Positions 38,949 through 48,866 of a stretch of DNA of 61,707 nucleotides are shown here, in pieces. Origin of the DNA: Pseudomonadota bacterium. GTDB lineage: Bacteria > Desulfobacterota > Desulfobulbia > Desulfobulbales > Desulfocapsaceae. The stretch lies in the NCBI GenBank assembly GCA_023412495.1, contig JAEYNP010000041.1, positions 1-61,707 on the forward strand, read 5' to 3'. Each line of letters starts with the position of its first letter. The first letter of the stretch is position 1. Made by a program: the position numbers and the translations under genes. The notes under the pieces are model-generated. The model made no database searches. It was not told the DNA's origin and saw only the letters and a list, made by a program, of their open reading frames with translations.

Positions 38949-39554
38949 TTACATCCTGCCCTCTGCCTTCATCCACTTGGGATACCTTTTCTTGGCTTCC
39001 TCCACCGGCAGGGTGCCGCTTAACATCAGCTTGAGCGTTCCCGGATTGGCCAGGGTACTCAAATAAGCGTGAACCGGTATGGCCAGCACGAAGATGATGA
39101 AGGCCGCGTTGTGCACCAGATGGGCGAGAAGCATCACGGTGCCGTTGTCCTTCATGAACCAGATGGCAAAGCCCGATACGGCGATGGCCAGACCAGCCCC
39201 GACCACGGCCAGATAGTAGAGCTTCTGGCCGGGGTTGTATTTGCCCATTGGAGGAACCGTTACCTTGTGAGACAGGTATCCGCCCGCCACCTTGAACCAC
39301 TGGACGTCGTCGGCGTCATATTCGAGGGCATCCTTCAGATAATGGCGCATGGTGTAGACAAGCGACAGGGTGAAGACCACGCCAAGCCAGTTGTGTACGT
39401 CCTTCATGGTGTTGAACCCGCCAAAGACAGCGGCGACGGCTTCCAAATGAAACAGGAAGGCGAATCCCGTGATCATCAGCAGAATGCAGCTTCCGGCGAG
39501 AATCCAGTGATTGATGATCTCGTCGACATGTGATTTTCTTACCATCTCCGCCAT
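38949..39554 (-). CDS. fdnI: Formate dehydrogenase gamma subunit, cytochrome b556
   Basis: 201 residues with four hydrophobic helices (about 15-40, 52-72, 112-132 and 142-165). Conserved histidines in INHWILAGSC, DVHNWLGVVF and IPVHAYL are candidate heme b ligands. The FdnI/FdoI family anchors the complex and passes electrons from the beta subunit to (mena)quinone. The start is one base after the fdnH stop, so translation is coupled. Confidence 0.92.
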   Translation of the reverse strand: MAEMVRKSHVDEIINHWILAGSCILLMITGFAFLFHLEAVAAVFGGFNTMKDVHNWLGVVFTLSLVYTMRHYLKDALEYDADDVQWFKVAGGYLSHKVTVPPMGKYNPGQKLYYLAVVGAGLAIAVSGFAIWFMKDNGTVMLLAHLVHNAAFIIFVLAIPVHAYLSTLANPGTLKLMLSGTLPVEEAKKRYPKWMKAEGRM

Positions 39555-39555
39555 G

Positions 39556-40320
39556 TTACACCTCCTCCTTTTCCTTGTGGGGGCCTATCGCCAGATAATG
39601 AATGGCTGCCGCCGCGACGACGCCGCCCAAGCCGATGTATGAAAGCGGCTTCAAATATGTATGCCAGAAGACCACGCTGCCCGGGATGGCCGGGTTTTCC
39701 TTCATCCCGTAGAGCTTCGGTTCATCCTTAAAGGCGTAGACCGTGCCAAGGCCACTCAGGTCCTGTTCGCCGTAGATGGTTTTGTAACCGTCTTGTTTGG
39801 CGGCCTTGATCAACTCGTCGCGATCGCCGAACTTCAGGGCCCCGGTGGCGCAGGTCTTGACGCAGGCCGGCAGCATGGCGTTGCTGATCCGGTCGGAGCA
39901 TTGATGACACTTGCTCATCTTGCCCTGTGCGTCATAGCGCGGCACATCAAACGGACACGCGCTCGCGCAGAGCTTGCAGCCGATACACTTGTCGCGGTTG
40001 ACGGCCACGGCGCCTTCGGCCGTACGGTAGATGGCTCCGGATGGGCAGATCTTCATGCAGCCAGCATCCTCGCACTGCATGCAGCGCCTGCTGACGAAGA
40101 GCCAGCGCACCGGATTTTCCTGCCCCGGCACCTCGTTGTAGCGGATGAGGTTGAAGGCCGTACTGTTCAGATCCGGCGGATTCTGATAGGTGCCGTTATT
40201 GGTGGTCTTGATCCCCGGCAGCTGGTTCCAGGATTTGCAGGCTACCTGACAGGCCCTGCAGCCGATGCAGAGCTCTGGAGTAACCAGCATCCCTTTGCGG
40301 TTTTTTGTTTCGTTTGCCAT
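39556..40320 (-). CDS. fdnH: Formate dehydrogenase beta subunit, four-cluster ferredoxin
   Basis: 254 residues. Motifs for four [4Fe-4S] clusters: CIGCRACQVACKSWN, CMQCEDAGCMKICP, CIGCKLCASACP and CHQCSDR with CVKTC. A C-terminal transmembrane helix (about 222-245, LSYIGLGGVVAAAAIHYLAI) anchors it, as in FdnH. It carries electrons from the selenomolybdenum subunit to the cytochrome b. Ten bases separate it from fdnG. Confidence 0.94.
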   Translation of the reverse strand: MANETKNRKGMLVTPELCIGCRACQVACKSWNQLPGIKTTNNGTYQNPPDLNSTAFNLIRYNEVPGQENPVRWLFVSRRCMQCEDAGCMKICPSGAIYRTAEGAVAVNRDKCIGCKLCASACPFDVPRYDAQGKMSKCHQCSDRISNAMLPACVKTCATGALKFGDRDELIKAAKQDGYKTIYGEQDLSGLGTVYAFKDEPKLYGMKENPAIPGSVVFWHTYLKPLSYIGLGGVVAAAAIHYLAIGPHKEKEEV

Positions 40321-40330
40321 AATTCACCCC

Positions 40331-43300
40331 CTATGCCTTCCGGACGTTGACCATGAAGGCCTTCGACTCGGGTATCATTGTATTTGCGTCGCCCACGTTC
40401 GGGGTCAGCAGGTTGGCGCTGTCGTAGCCGCTGCCGTCCTCGGGGAACTGCCAACCGAAATGCCAGGGCATGCCGACCTGATGGACCGTCGAGCCTTGGA
40501 CCTTGAAGGGCTTGAATCGTTCCGAAACCACCGCGACCGCTTTCACCTCGCCGCGGGCGGAGGAGACGATGACCGTCTCGCCGTTGTCGATCTTGAGGTC
40601 CTTGGCCAGTTCGACGCTGATCTCCACGAAGTTCTGGGGCTGCAGTTCGAGCAGCCACGAACAGTGGCGCGTCATGAGGCCGGTCTGCCAGTGCTCGGCC
40701 ACCCGGTAGGTGGTGCCGACGAACGGAAAGCGGGCGTCACAGGAGGCGAAGGCATCCATCTTGTCGCCGAAGAGCTTGATGGTCGGGTTGATCCGCTGCT
40801 TGGACATGGCATTGGCCTCGACCGGGCATTCCAGCGCTTCGTAATGTTCGGGGAAGGGCCCTTCCGCCAGACCCGGCCCGAAGATCGAGCCGACGCCATC
40901 CGGCTTCATGATGAAGGGGAACTTGCCGTCGGTGCCCATCGGCGGCGCCGGGCCGTCCGGAACATCGCCGACCCAGGCTTTTTTCTCGGCGTTCCAGGCG
41001 AGCAGCGGCCGTTTCGGATCCCAGGGCTGACCCTGAGGATCGACCGAAGCCCGGTTGTAGATGACTCGGCGGTTGACCGGCCATGCCCAAGCCCAGCCGG
41101 AGTAGAGGCCGAGTCCGGTGGGGTCGTCCTTGCCGCGCCGCTGCATCATGTTGACTTCCTTGCCGTCTTTCAGGATGTAGGAGTTGCAGTAGATCCAGTT
41201 GCCGCACGAGGTGGAGCCATCCGCCTGAAGCGAGGGGAAGCTGGTGACCAGGTCGCCCTTCTTGCCGATGAGTTTAGGTGGAGTGGCGGTCTTGTCGTAG
41301 ACATCTTCGAGGAAATATCCGTTGATCTCCTTGGCGATGGCGGTCACATCAAGATGCTTGATCTTGCCGGAGGCATCCTTTTCGCCGTATTCCCAGGCGA
41401 GGTTGACGATGGGCTCGGGGCAGGCGCCGCCTTCCTTCTTGTAGAGTTCACGAACCCGGAAGAACAGCTCGTTGATCATCTCGGCATCCGGCCACGACTG
41501 ATGGATCGGCTCGACGGCTTTGTAGCGCCACTGCGCCCAGCGTCCGGAATTGGAGATGCTCCCGCCCTTCTCCATGGAGGAGCAGCAGGGCAGGAAGAAG
41601 ACCTCGGTCTGGATATCCTTCGGGTTCATGCCGGGGCCGCGCCAGAAGGAGCCGGTCTCGTTGTCGAAGAGGTTGACGTTGACCAGCCACTTCAGCTTGG
41701 TCATGGCCTGGCGGGTCTTGTTGGAGTTGGCGCCGGAGCAGGCCGGGTTCTGGCCCCAGGCGAAGAAGCCGTCGAAATCGCCCTTCAGCATCTTGTCGAA
41801 GATCATCAGCCAGGAAGCGTTCTGGCCGACATCGAGCTTGGGCAGCCAGTTGTAGCCGAAATCGTTGTCCTTGGTGGCCGCGTCTCCGTACAGGGCCTTG
41901 AGATAGCTGGCGATGTACTTGGGACGGTTGCCCCACCAGTTGACGCTGCGCGACTCCTTGGTCTTCGGCGTGTTCTTCTCGTTGTAGGTGGCGAGATCGG
42001 GCATGGAGGCATTCGGCACCGGATTGTAGCCGGGCAGGATATGGAACAGCAGACCGTAATCGGTGGAACCCTGGACGTTGGCTTCGCCGCGCAGGGCGTT
42101 GATGCCGCCGCCGGGCATGCCCATGTTGCCGAGCAGCATCTGGATGATGGACATGGTCCTGATATTCTGGGTGCCGACGGTATGCTGGGTCCAGCCCATG
42201 GCGTAGCACTCGGTGCCGACCCGGTCAGGTTTGCCGGTGGAGCCGTACAACTCGTAAACCGCCAGCAGTTTCTCCTTAGGCGTGCCGGTGATGTCGACCA
42301 CCTTGTCCACGGTGTAGCGGGCGAAATGTTTCTTCAGGTGCTGAAAGACGCAGTTCGGATCCTGCAGGGTCGGATCCTTGAGGGGTATGCCGTTCTCTTC
42401 CAGCTGAAAGGACCAGGTCTTCTTGTCGTAGTTTCGCTTCTCCGCGTTGTAGCCGGAGAAGAGGCCGTCGAGGTCCGCCGGACCTTTGTAGTCCGTGTTG
42501 ACCAGGAAGGCGGCGTTGGTGTAGTTGACGACGTAGTCCTTGAAATAAAGATTGTTCTCAATGATATAGTTGATCATGCCGCCGAGGAAGGCGATGTCCG
42601 AGCCGGAACGCAAGGGGGCGTAGAGATCCGCCTTGGCCGCGGTCTGCGAGAAACGCGGGTCGACGCAGATGAGTTTTGCGCCCTTCTCTTTGGCCCGCAT
42701 GATCCACTTCATGGAAATGGGATGGTTGGAAGCTGGATTGCCGCCCATAGCCAGGATGACATCGGCGTTTTTGAGATCGATCCAGTGGTTGGTCATTGCA
42801 CCGCGTCCGAACGACTCTGCCAGAGCCGCAACAGTTGCGCTGTGTCAGATACGCGCCTGGTGTTCGACGTACACCAGGCCCCAGGACCGGATCATCTTTT
42901 GCAGGATGTAGCACTCCTCGTTGTCAAGAGCCGCGCTGCCGCAATGGGCGATGGCGTCGGTCCGGTTGATCGTGACTTCCTTCTCGACCTCGACCTCTGT
43001 GCCGTCGGCCTGCTTTTCCTTGACCTTGATTTTCGAGGTCGTCTTGAAGCTCTTGTCCCTGGTGTCCTTGACCAGGCGGGCGATGCGGTCGAGCGCCCAA
43101 TCCCACTCGACCTCTTTCCACTCCGTGCCGCCCGGCTCGCGGTAGAGCGGCTTTTTCACGCGCGTGTCGTTGTTGACCAGCTGGCTCACGGAAGAGCCTT
43201 TGGCGCAGAGGGCGCCCTCGTTGATCGGATGATCGGGATCACCTTCGGTGTTGATAATTTTGCCGTTTTCCTGATAGACGATGATGCCGCAGCCTACCGA

Positions 43301-43450
43301 GCAGTAGGGGCAGACAGTCGTCGTCTGCTTGGCATTCTTGATCCTCAGCTCCTGGGCATAGGCTTTTGCCGGGTCGAGGTTCACGCCAAGCGTGGCCACC
43401 AGAACGGTACCGCCTGACAGTTTGAGAAAATCCCGCCTTGATACTCCCAT
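40331..43450 (-). CDS. fdnG: Formate dehydrogenase alpha subunit, selenocysteine-containing
   Basis: 1039 residues with the in-frame TGA at 42847-42845 read as selenocysteine 202. Tat signal SRRDFLKLSGG at the N-terminus. The [4Fe-4S] motif C-PYC-SVGC starts at about 47. The active site is QARIUHSATVAALAESFGRG, which matches the ARxUHxxTVA pattern of FdnG, and TNHWIDLKNA follows. A bis-MGD-binding C-terminal domain ends the chain. It oxidises formate in the periplasm using Mo or W. The two open frames on either side of the TGA are one gene, not a pseudogene. Confidence 0.96.
42818..42830 (-). promoter_or_regulatory. Possible SECIS apical stem-loop of fdnG
   Basis: After UGA 42847, bases 18-20 (TGC) pair with 28-30 (GCA) around the loop GGCTCTG. 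The loop falls at the same offset as in E. coli fdnG, but the lower stem is weak. Supported mainly by the protein context. Confidence 0.45.
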
Positions 43451-44082
43451 TGAAGACTCCTTTCTTGTTCATCACAAGTGCGTGAGAAGCGTAAAGCCCG
43501 GTCATGCGGCAACCGGACCGTGTCCCATAATGCAGCCCGCGTCCCCGTTGCTGTTTTGGAAAAAGCGGGAGGGACGCGGATCATGTACGCGGGGAAAAGC
43601 CCCGGCCATGATGAGGATCCGGAGTCACCATCTTTCCTGCAGACGGTGGAGACGATTCCCCCGGCACCAGCATGAGCACTATAGAAAAACGGGGGTGAGA
43701 AGAAAATCAGCAGGTTCCTGTTTTTTTAGTAAGGAAATCAAGACACTATCTGTAGGGAAACGACTTGAGACGGAGTAGGTGAGTGTCTCAGGGAAAGATC
43801 GGGTAAAGGCTCAAAATGAGGTAAGGACGGAACTGAAAAAAATGTAGGGTAAAACCTTACTAAATATGCGGAATTTGAACATTTCTTTCATGGCGGCAAA
43901 ATATACATAAGGGAGGAGCCTGTCAAGAGCGAAAATCAGGAAAACCAAAAATGACCAGAATTGACAGGAAATGCCTGCGTCATCTTTCGCCGGAATCTTC
44001 CGGCAAGGCGAGAGCGGCCGGAGAACCAAGGCAGAATGTCAGCCTCTTATGGAGCGATACCTTGCAGATGAGCCGAGCTAGG
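43451..44082. other. Long leader/intergenic region upstream of fdnG
   Basis: 632 bases without a supported gene. The part next to fdnG (to about 43680) is GC-rich with several short inverted repeats and could be a structured leader. The rest is AT-rich. I looked for a molybdenum-cofactor riboswitch and for a -24/-12 promoter on the minus strand and could not support either. Confidence 0.45.
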
Positions 44083-44979
44083 TCAATTCGCCCTGATGCT
44101 GCCGTGCCGGTTGCCAATTACCTCCAGTGTGTCGTTGACCACCACGAAGGCGTCCGGGTCGACATCGAACACCAGTTCCTTGAGTTTCGACAGTTCGGTC
44201 AGAGTGATGATGCTGAGGATCACCTGCTTTTCGCTGCCCGAATAGGCCCCGCTGCCCTGCAGGAAGGTTGCGCCCCGGTGGAGGCGGGCGAGAATCTGGT
44301 CGGCGATCTCGCGTGAATGGTTGGAGATGATGAGAATCGATTTGCGCTGGTTGAAGCCGGTCAGCACATAATCGAGGACCTTGCTGCAGGTGTAGACGTA
44401 GATCAGTGAGTACAAGGCCTTTTCGATGCCGAAGCAGAAGCCGCCGGCGGTAAGGACCAGGGCGTTGGCGAGGAAGTTGGTGGCGCCGATGCGGAAGCTC
44501 CACTTCTTGTTGAGGAAGACCGCCAGAATGTCGATGCCGCCCGCAGAACCCCGCGACCTGAGGGTGATGCCGATGCCCGCACCGCAGATTATTCCGGCAA
44601 GAACTGCGGCCAGTATCGGATTTTCCACGGGAAAAGGCGCAGGCACGATGAAATCGGTGGCCAGCGAGCAAACGGCCATCCCGTAACAGGTGTAGAGCAC
44701 GAATGTTCTGCTGACGCTCAGCCATCCGAGGACAATCAGGGGGATGTTCAGCAGGAAATAGGCGATGCCGACGCTGGTCCAATCCGTGAGGTAATGGAGG
44801 ATGAGTGCAACGCCGATGACACCGCCGCTGGTGAAGGTATGGGGCACGAGGAGGCCGTTAATACCTATGGCGAAAAGACAGCCGCCGACGGTGAGGAGGG
44901 CGAGGTTATGGAGTATTCTGCCCAAAGTGATGGTGCGTCGGGTGCGTGTTTTCTGGTCTACGGGAATTGGTTGGGTCAT
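44083..44979 (-). CDS. YitT-family membrane protein with DUF2179 domain
   Basis: 298 residues from Met 44979 (MTQPIPVDQK). Five to six hydrophobic helices (HNLALLTVGGCLFAIGINGL, TSGGVIGVALIL, GRGSAGGIDIL-like RSRGSAGGIDILAV) are followed by a C-terminal DUF2179 domain of about 80 residues (ILIISNHSREIADQIL, GSGAYSGSEKQVILSIIT). Present in many bacteria; transport has been suggested but the function is not established. An upstream Met (45024) is less likely because its extension is unlike the family. Confidence 0.9.
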   Translation of the reverse strand: MTQPIPVDQKTRTRRTITLGRILHNLALLTVGGCLFAIGINGLLVPHTFTSGGVIGVALILHYLTDWTSVGIAYFLLNIPLIVLGWLSVSRTFVLYTCYGMAVCSLATDFIVPAPFPVENPILAAVLAGIICGAGIGITLRSRGSAGGIDILAVFLNKKWSFRIGATNFLANALVLTAGGFCFGIEKALYSLIYVYTCSKVLDYVLTGFNQRKSILIISNHSREIADQILARLHRGATFLQGSGAYSGSEKQVILSIITLTELSKLKELVFDVDPDAFVVVNDTLEVIGNRHGSIRAN

Positions 44980-45180
44980 GGACGGCGGCGGAAGTCTCGT
45001 TAGATAGGGGAACGGCGAGTACAACGATGTGAGGCATGGGCAGGATGACGTTGGATCGGTCTCTGCTGTTTTTCGTAAGCCGCAACGATGTAAAAATTAT
45101 AAGGCCAATCGGCGCTCTGAGCTTACTCCGTTTCTCCGATGTTCTCAAGTCCTTTGCAGAGGCGAGCCAACTCAGCTGCG

Positions 45181-46140
45181 TCAGAAAAGCCGTTGCTGCC
45201 TGTGCGGCAGGGGACCGGTCTTTCTCTCGGTGATCCGGTCGTTCTCATCGATGTTGCCGTAAAGCAGGGGGGAATCCGGAGCGTGGGAGGCAAAGTTTTT
45301 CGCCACGGAAGCTCGGTTGCTGTTGGCGTAACAGTAGAGACAATGATGGGGGCAGCAATCGTAGGCGCCGATATCGACGCTCAGGGTGCAGCCGCATTCC
45401 GGGCGCTGGTTTTTATCCCTGCGGGAGGTGATCGCGGTGAGCGGAACCTCCGTGATGTGCTCGATGAGGGCGTCGTCAATACACTTCCCCGCTGCGATTC
45501 CCGCTTCTTGCAGCCGGCGGCCCAGTTCGCCGCCCTGGGCGCAGCTCTGCAGGACGATATCCCGGGGCGAGGCGAGATCCCTCAGGCTTGCGACCAGGGC
45601 GACCTGCTCGGCAACGGGGGACAGCACCAGGGGAATTCCTCGCATATTGCGCTGGCACTTTTTGTACATCTGGACAAAGCTCACTATGCACCGTTCGGTA
45701 AAGCCTGCCAGAGTTTCGGCCAGCCCGGCAAAGGCCTCGCGATGGAAATTGGCCGAATAACGATCGGTGATGAGGATCGGGTCGTATCGCCAGATCACCC
45801 TGTCCCTGCCGATCCGGGCAGCAAGATCCTGAAAGATGGCGATCCGCTCCGGCAGCGGCGGGACATTTCGCTCGATGCTGTCGTCGTAGACGGTGAGGGT
45901 GAAGAGGAAATAGAAGGGGTAGCCGAGGTGCTCGATCTCCTTCAGTCTTCCCATTATACCGCGCGGATTCTTGGTCCAGAAAACCAGGCATTCCACTGTC
46001 GCGGGCCACAGCGCGATCCGCGACACCTGATGGTAATTCATCGGGTTGCGGACCAGCACATACCCTTCCCGGAGCCTGCTTACCAGCCACTCCGAATAGA
46101 AGGCGGGGATGTCGGTTCTCCTGCTGGCGCTGATGATCAT
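45181..46140 (-). CDS. DUF1848 protein, possible radical-SAM-like iron-sulfur protein
   Basis: 319 residues. SASRRTDIPAFYSEWL at the N-terminus is the DUF1848 hallmark, with VFWTKNPRGI and FLFTLTVYDD. The C-terminal part carries a Cys cluster CGCTLSVDIGAYDCCPHHC-LYCYANS whose C-x3-C-x2-C spacing is like a radical-SAM [4Fe-4S] motif at the end rather than the start of the protein. The function is unknown; a remote relation to DNA photolesion lyase-type radical SAM folds has been proposed for similar proteins. Confidence 0.88.
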   Translation of the reverse strand: MIISASRRTDIPAFYSEWLVSRLREGYVLVRNPMNYHQVSRIALWPATVECLVFWTKNPRGIMGRLKEIEHLGYPFYFLFTLTVYDDSIERNVPPLPERIAIFQDLAARIGRDRVIWRYDPILITDRYSANFHREAFAGLAETLAGFTERCIVSFVQMYKKCQRNMRGIPLVLSPVAEQVALVASLRDLASPRDIVLQSCAQGGELGRRLQEAGIAAGKCIDDALIEHITEVPLTAITSRRDKNQRPECGCTLSVDIGAYDCCPHHCLYCYANSNRASVAKNFASHAPDSPLLYGNIDENDRITERKTGPLPHRQQRLF

Positions 46141-46394
46141 GGTGAAAATGGTACTTGAAGGGAATCGAACGCAATCCTGCTAGAAATGGATCCAAAACGA
46201 CTGGCAGTGTAAATAGTCTTTGGCATTGATGGCTTTAAGTCAAGCTCGACCGCAATGGATCATTATGTCATGGTGTAGATAGCGGTTCTTCAACGAGTCG
46301 GAAATCAAAAAAACGGAAGGCAATTGCCTATATTGTGGTAAACTGTGCCTGATAAATTCATAATGTTTATTAGAACCATTCTTAATGAAATTGT

Positions 46395-47741
46395 ATGCAC
46401 AGCTCCGCCTTTCAGCTCAGTCCGCAGTTTGTCCAGGATCTTTCCGACCGTATCAGCGGCGCGAAAGAACTGATCGACCCCAATTCCGCTCTCAGCGATG
46501 TCTTTCTGGTGGGCAATGCGCCATCGCCGGAACACTTGGCCGAGTTGATCAATGTCGTTTATTGGGCGAGCTACGCCACAGAAGAGGGATATTCGGTCAC
46601 CGCTTCGCTGCTGCTGCGACAGCCCGACCATATCACCGATACCTTTCACTTCGATACCCATATCGAGCTGACCGCGAGGACCATCGTCAAGTTGGCCCCG
46701 GCCCTGGAAACCCCCCGGGCCGATATCGGGGTGTGGCCGGATGAGGCTGGACAGCTGAAGATATGGGGTTTTACCACCATCTCCTATGAGACGGCGATCA
46801 ACTCCGATCTGCTCATCAAGATCCTGGGACCCGGGCGGATCCTCGTCATGTACAGAGGCCGGACCATCGCCGCCCTTACCGCCAACCGGGCGGTATTCAT
46901 CGATTCCCGCAGCTTTCTGCACACCATCATGCCGAAGATTGCGGCCCAGGCCCACAAGACCGATATCTCGCTCCTCAATCTTTTCCGTTACAACGCCATC
47001 CTCAAGATTGCCCAGCAGATGCGCACCCACGGGCGCGGCGGCATCGTTCTGATCGTGCCGGAGGACATGAACTGGAAGAAATCGATCAAGGCGCCGATCC
47101 ACTATACCGGCGGGGCAAGCTTCCTGGATCCGGAAGCCATGCTGTCGACGCCGTCGCGCACCGAACTGGCGGATACCGAAAATCTCCTGCGCATCGTCCG
47201 GGATATGAACCTGAACCTGAAGAAGGACTGGCTGCGTACCTGGCAGCAGGTGCAGCAGCAGTGCTCGAGGATCGCCCGGCTCACTGCCGTCGATGGCGCG
47301 CTGGTCATGACCTTCGACCGCTATGTGTATTGCTTCGGGGCCAAGATCGAGACCATCGATACCCGGACCATCGCCACCAGCCTGAGCGTCATCGAGCCCT
47401 TCGAGGGCCACACCGTCCACCATCAGCCTTTCTCCAGCCTGACCGGCACGCGCCACATCTCGGCCGCTCAGTTCGCCTACGACCAGCCGGGGGCGATCTC
47501 CATCGTCGCCTCCCAGGACGGCAATGTCACCTTCTTTACCAGGGACATGGAATCCGGTGGCATCCTCACCATCCAGCAGGCGGAAATGACTCTCCTCCAC
47601 GAGGGCCTTGGTGGGTCGCTCTGGAACCTCTCCCTCTTCTCCGATATGGGCTGGCTGGAGAAGGACGTCAGCCGAAACGAAAAAGGCTATCTAGCCGGTT
47701 TCGTCCGCTGGATGCGCAGTACGCTGTTGAAAGAGGGATAA
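46395..47741 (+). CDS. DACNV sensor plus DisA_N-like (diadenylate cyclase-type) protein
   Basis: 448 residues, no signal peptide or helix. The N-terminal about 270 residues fit the DACNV type of sensor region. The C-terminal part (about 285-430) has the layout of a DisA_N/DAC domain: VDGALVMTFDRYVYCFGAKI holds the DGA adenine-site motif, and TGTRHISAAQFA is where DAC enzymes have GTRHRAA. The second Arg of RHR is replaced by Ile, so c-di-AMP synthesis is possible but not assured. Single gene; the upstream 250 bases hold only a likely promoter. Confidence 0.8.
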   Translation: MHSSAFQLSPQFVQDLSDRISGAKELIDPNSALSDVFLVGNAPSPEHLAELINVVYWASYATEEGYSVTASLLLRQPDHITDTFHFDTHIELTARTIVKLAPALETPRADIGVWPDEAGQLKIWGFTTISYETAINSDLLIKILGPGRILVMYRGRTIAALTANRAVFIDSRSFLHTIMPKIAAQAHKTDISLLNLFRYNAILKIAQQMRTHGRGGIVLIVPEDMNWKKSIKAPIHYTGGASFLDPEAMLSTPSRTELADTENLLRIVRDMNLNLKKDWLRTWQQVQQQCSRIARLTAVDGALVMTFDRYVYCFGAKIETIDTRTIATSLSVIEPFEGHTVHHQPFSSLTGTRHISAAQFAYDQPGAISIVASQDGNVTFFTRDMESGGILTIQQAEMTLLHEGLGGSLWNLSLFSDMGWLEKDVSRNEKGYLAGFVRWMRSTLLKEG

Positions 47742-47742
47742 G

Positions 47743-47941
47743 CTATCAGCCATCAGTTGTCAGCGTTCAGCTGTTCCCTGTTGACAGCGTGGCCCGCCTT
47801 CCATCACCATGTCTTAATAGTTTGCGCTTTCCGCTGGTGGCGCAATACTTTTCTGAAAGAGGGGCGACCGCCCATCGAAATGGCGTTCAGTTGTCGTCTG
47901 CTGAAAGCTGACAGCTGAAAGCTGACAGCTGAACGCTAAAA
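47743..47941. repeat. Repeat family C, second copy
   Basis: Left arm 47743-47789: GCTATCAGCCATCAGTTGTC-AGCGTTCAGC and TTGACAGCG. Right arm 47883-47941: GCGTTCAG, then GCTGAAA-GCTGACA-GCTGAAA-GCTGACA-GCTGAAC-GCTAAA. The left arm starts one base after the DACNV stop, and the right arm contains the TAG stop of the DsrE-like gene (47936-47938). Confidence 0.82.
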
Positions 47942-48286
47942 ATTGAAGATCTTCGCTTCCGCCGCCATATCGATCAGGTGCGGCCCGCCGTCCAGTGCCA
48001 TGTTGTGATGGAATTGTGCTTCGTCCAGCTTGCGGTTTTTGGCGCAGGGCGTGCAGACGCCGACCTGGACCTCGTTTTCGACCAGGTAGGGCAGGTAATC
48101 GGCGACACAGTCGCCGGTGATGGTCTTGACGGATCCGTCCCGGCCTTTCACCGCCCAGTCGACTCCACCGTCGATCAGGAAAATGTTGACTTTGTGGCCT
48201 TTGCTATGGGCGATTTTGGCGAATTGAAAACAGCGGGTTGCTTTTTCGTTGTCGTTTGAGCGTAAAACAAAGAGAAAGTTTGCCAT
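47936..48286 (-). CDS. DsrE/F-like small protein
   Basis: 116 residues from ATG 48286 (GAGGA upstream; an upstream Met at 48298 is less likely). DsrE-like alpha/beta fold: ANFLFVLRSNDNEKATRCFQF, GHKVNIFLIDGGVDWA and VGVCTPCAKNR. The C-x2-C is near the position of the active-site Cys in DsrE/TusD sulfur carriers. A role in sulfur relay is plausible, but many DsrE homologues have none. Stop supplied by repeat family C. Confidence 0.88.
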   Translation of the reverse strand: MANFLFVLRSNDNEKATRCFQFAKIAHSKGHKVNIFLIDGGVDWAVKGRDGSVKTITGDCVADYLPYLVENEVQVGVCTPCAKNRKLDEAQFHHNMALDGGPHLIDMAAEAKIFNF

Positions 48287-48866
48287 GTTGGTCCTCACCG
48301 GTTGGTTTGATTTCCTGTATTAGTCACTTGTCTTCGAGAGTTGCGAACGACTTCGTCACTATAGCGCAGGCATTGCTATTTTCAATGTAAAATTGAAGTG
48401 TTACATGGTAGGACACAAGGCGTGCAAGGGCGGCGCAGTGCCCGTAGCTGCTCTATTCCTGTGTGGTTTACTCCTTAGCAGTCACATTTTTTGTTGATTA
48501 TATTCCCATAGCGAATTAACTGGTGGCTGCCTTTTAATCCAATTCCAAATCAAGCGCTAACTTTGTCCCCTTTAAGGGGGGATTGAACTGAATCGGCTGC
48601 GCTGCGCGGCTCCTCGCCGTAATTAATGTACTGTCTCGTCACTGCTCGCTTGCCTTTGCGTCTTCATCTTGATTTGGACATGGAATTACTCCTGGAGCCT
48701 CTCGCAAAATGGTTTTTTCGCCAAATCTCTGTGTTATGATACAAGATTGTATTCTCGGAATATTAACTATGCCTGAGGCAAAATTTTTCGCATGCCTTTA
48801 ATTTGAACGAAAATCCTCATTTTACCAAAGGCTTCCTGGAAAGCGAATCTTATCCGGCCGTCCGCA
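48287..48866. other. Intergenic region with a MITE-like element
   Basis: No supported gene in 580 bases. The middle (48541-48687) is a candidate miniature inverted-repeat element, listed separately. The flanks look like simple promoter/leader DNA. Confidence 0.5.
48541..48687. mobile_element. MITE-like element with CCAAATCAAG terminal repeats
   Basis: AATTCCAAATCAAG at 48541-48554 and, inverted, CTTGATTTGGACATGGAATT at 48668-48687. The shared ends are AATTCC and CCAAATCAAG. The 110-base interior has no gene, and includes CCCCTTTAAGGGGGGATTGA, similar to the CCCCTCAAGGGGGACTGA part of family F. Target duplications were not obvious. Confidence 0.45.

Noticed and set aside
40265..43417. Very long open frame on the plus strand opposite fdnG
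   Set aside because: It is the antisense shadow of a long, high-GC gene; the minus strand has clear FdnG motifs and the plus frame has none.
40331..43450. fdnG as a pseudogene split by a stop codon
   Set aside because: The stop is TGA at the known selenocysteine position, with matching flanking residues.
43451..44082. Molybdenum-cofactor riboswitch or sigma-54 promoter upstream of fdnG
   Set aside because: I could not match the conserved core of the riboswitch or a TGGCAC-N5-TTGC element; only short, unspecific inverted repeats are present.
46305..47600. Minus-strand open frame opposite the DACNV gene
   Set aside because: No motif; the plus-strand gene has recognisable DAC features.
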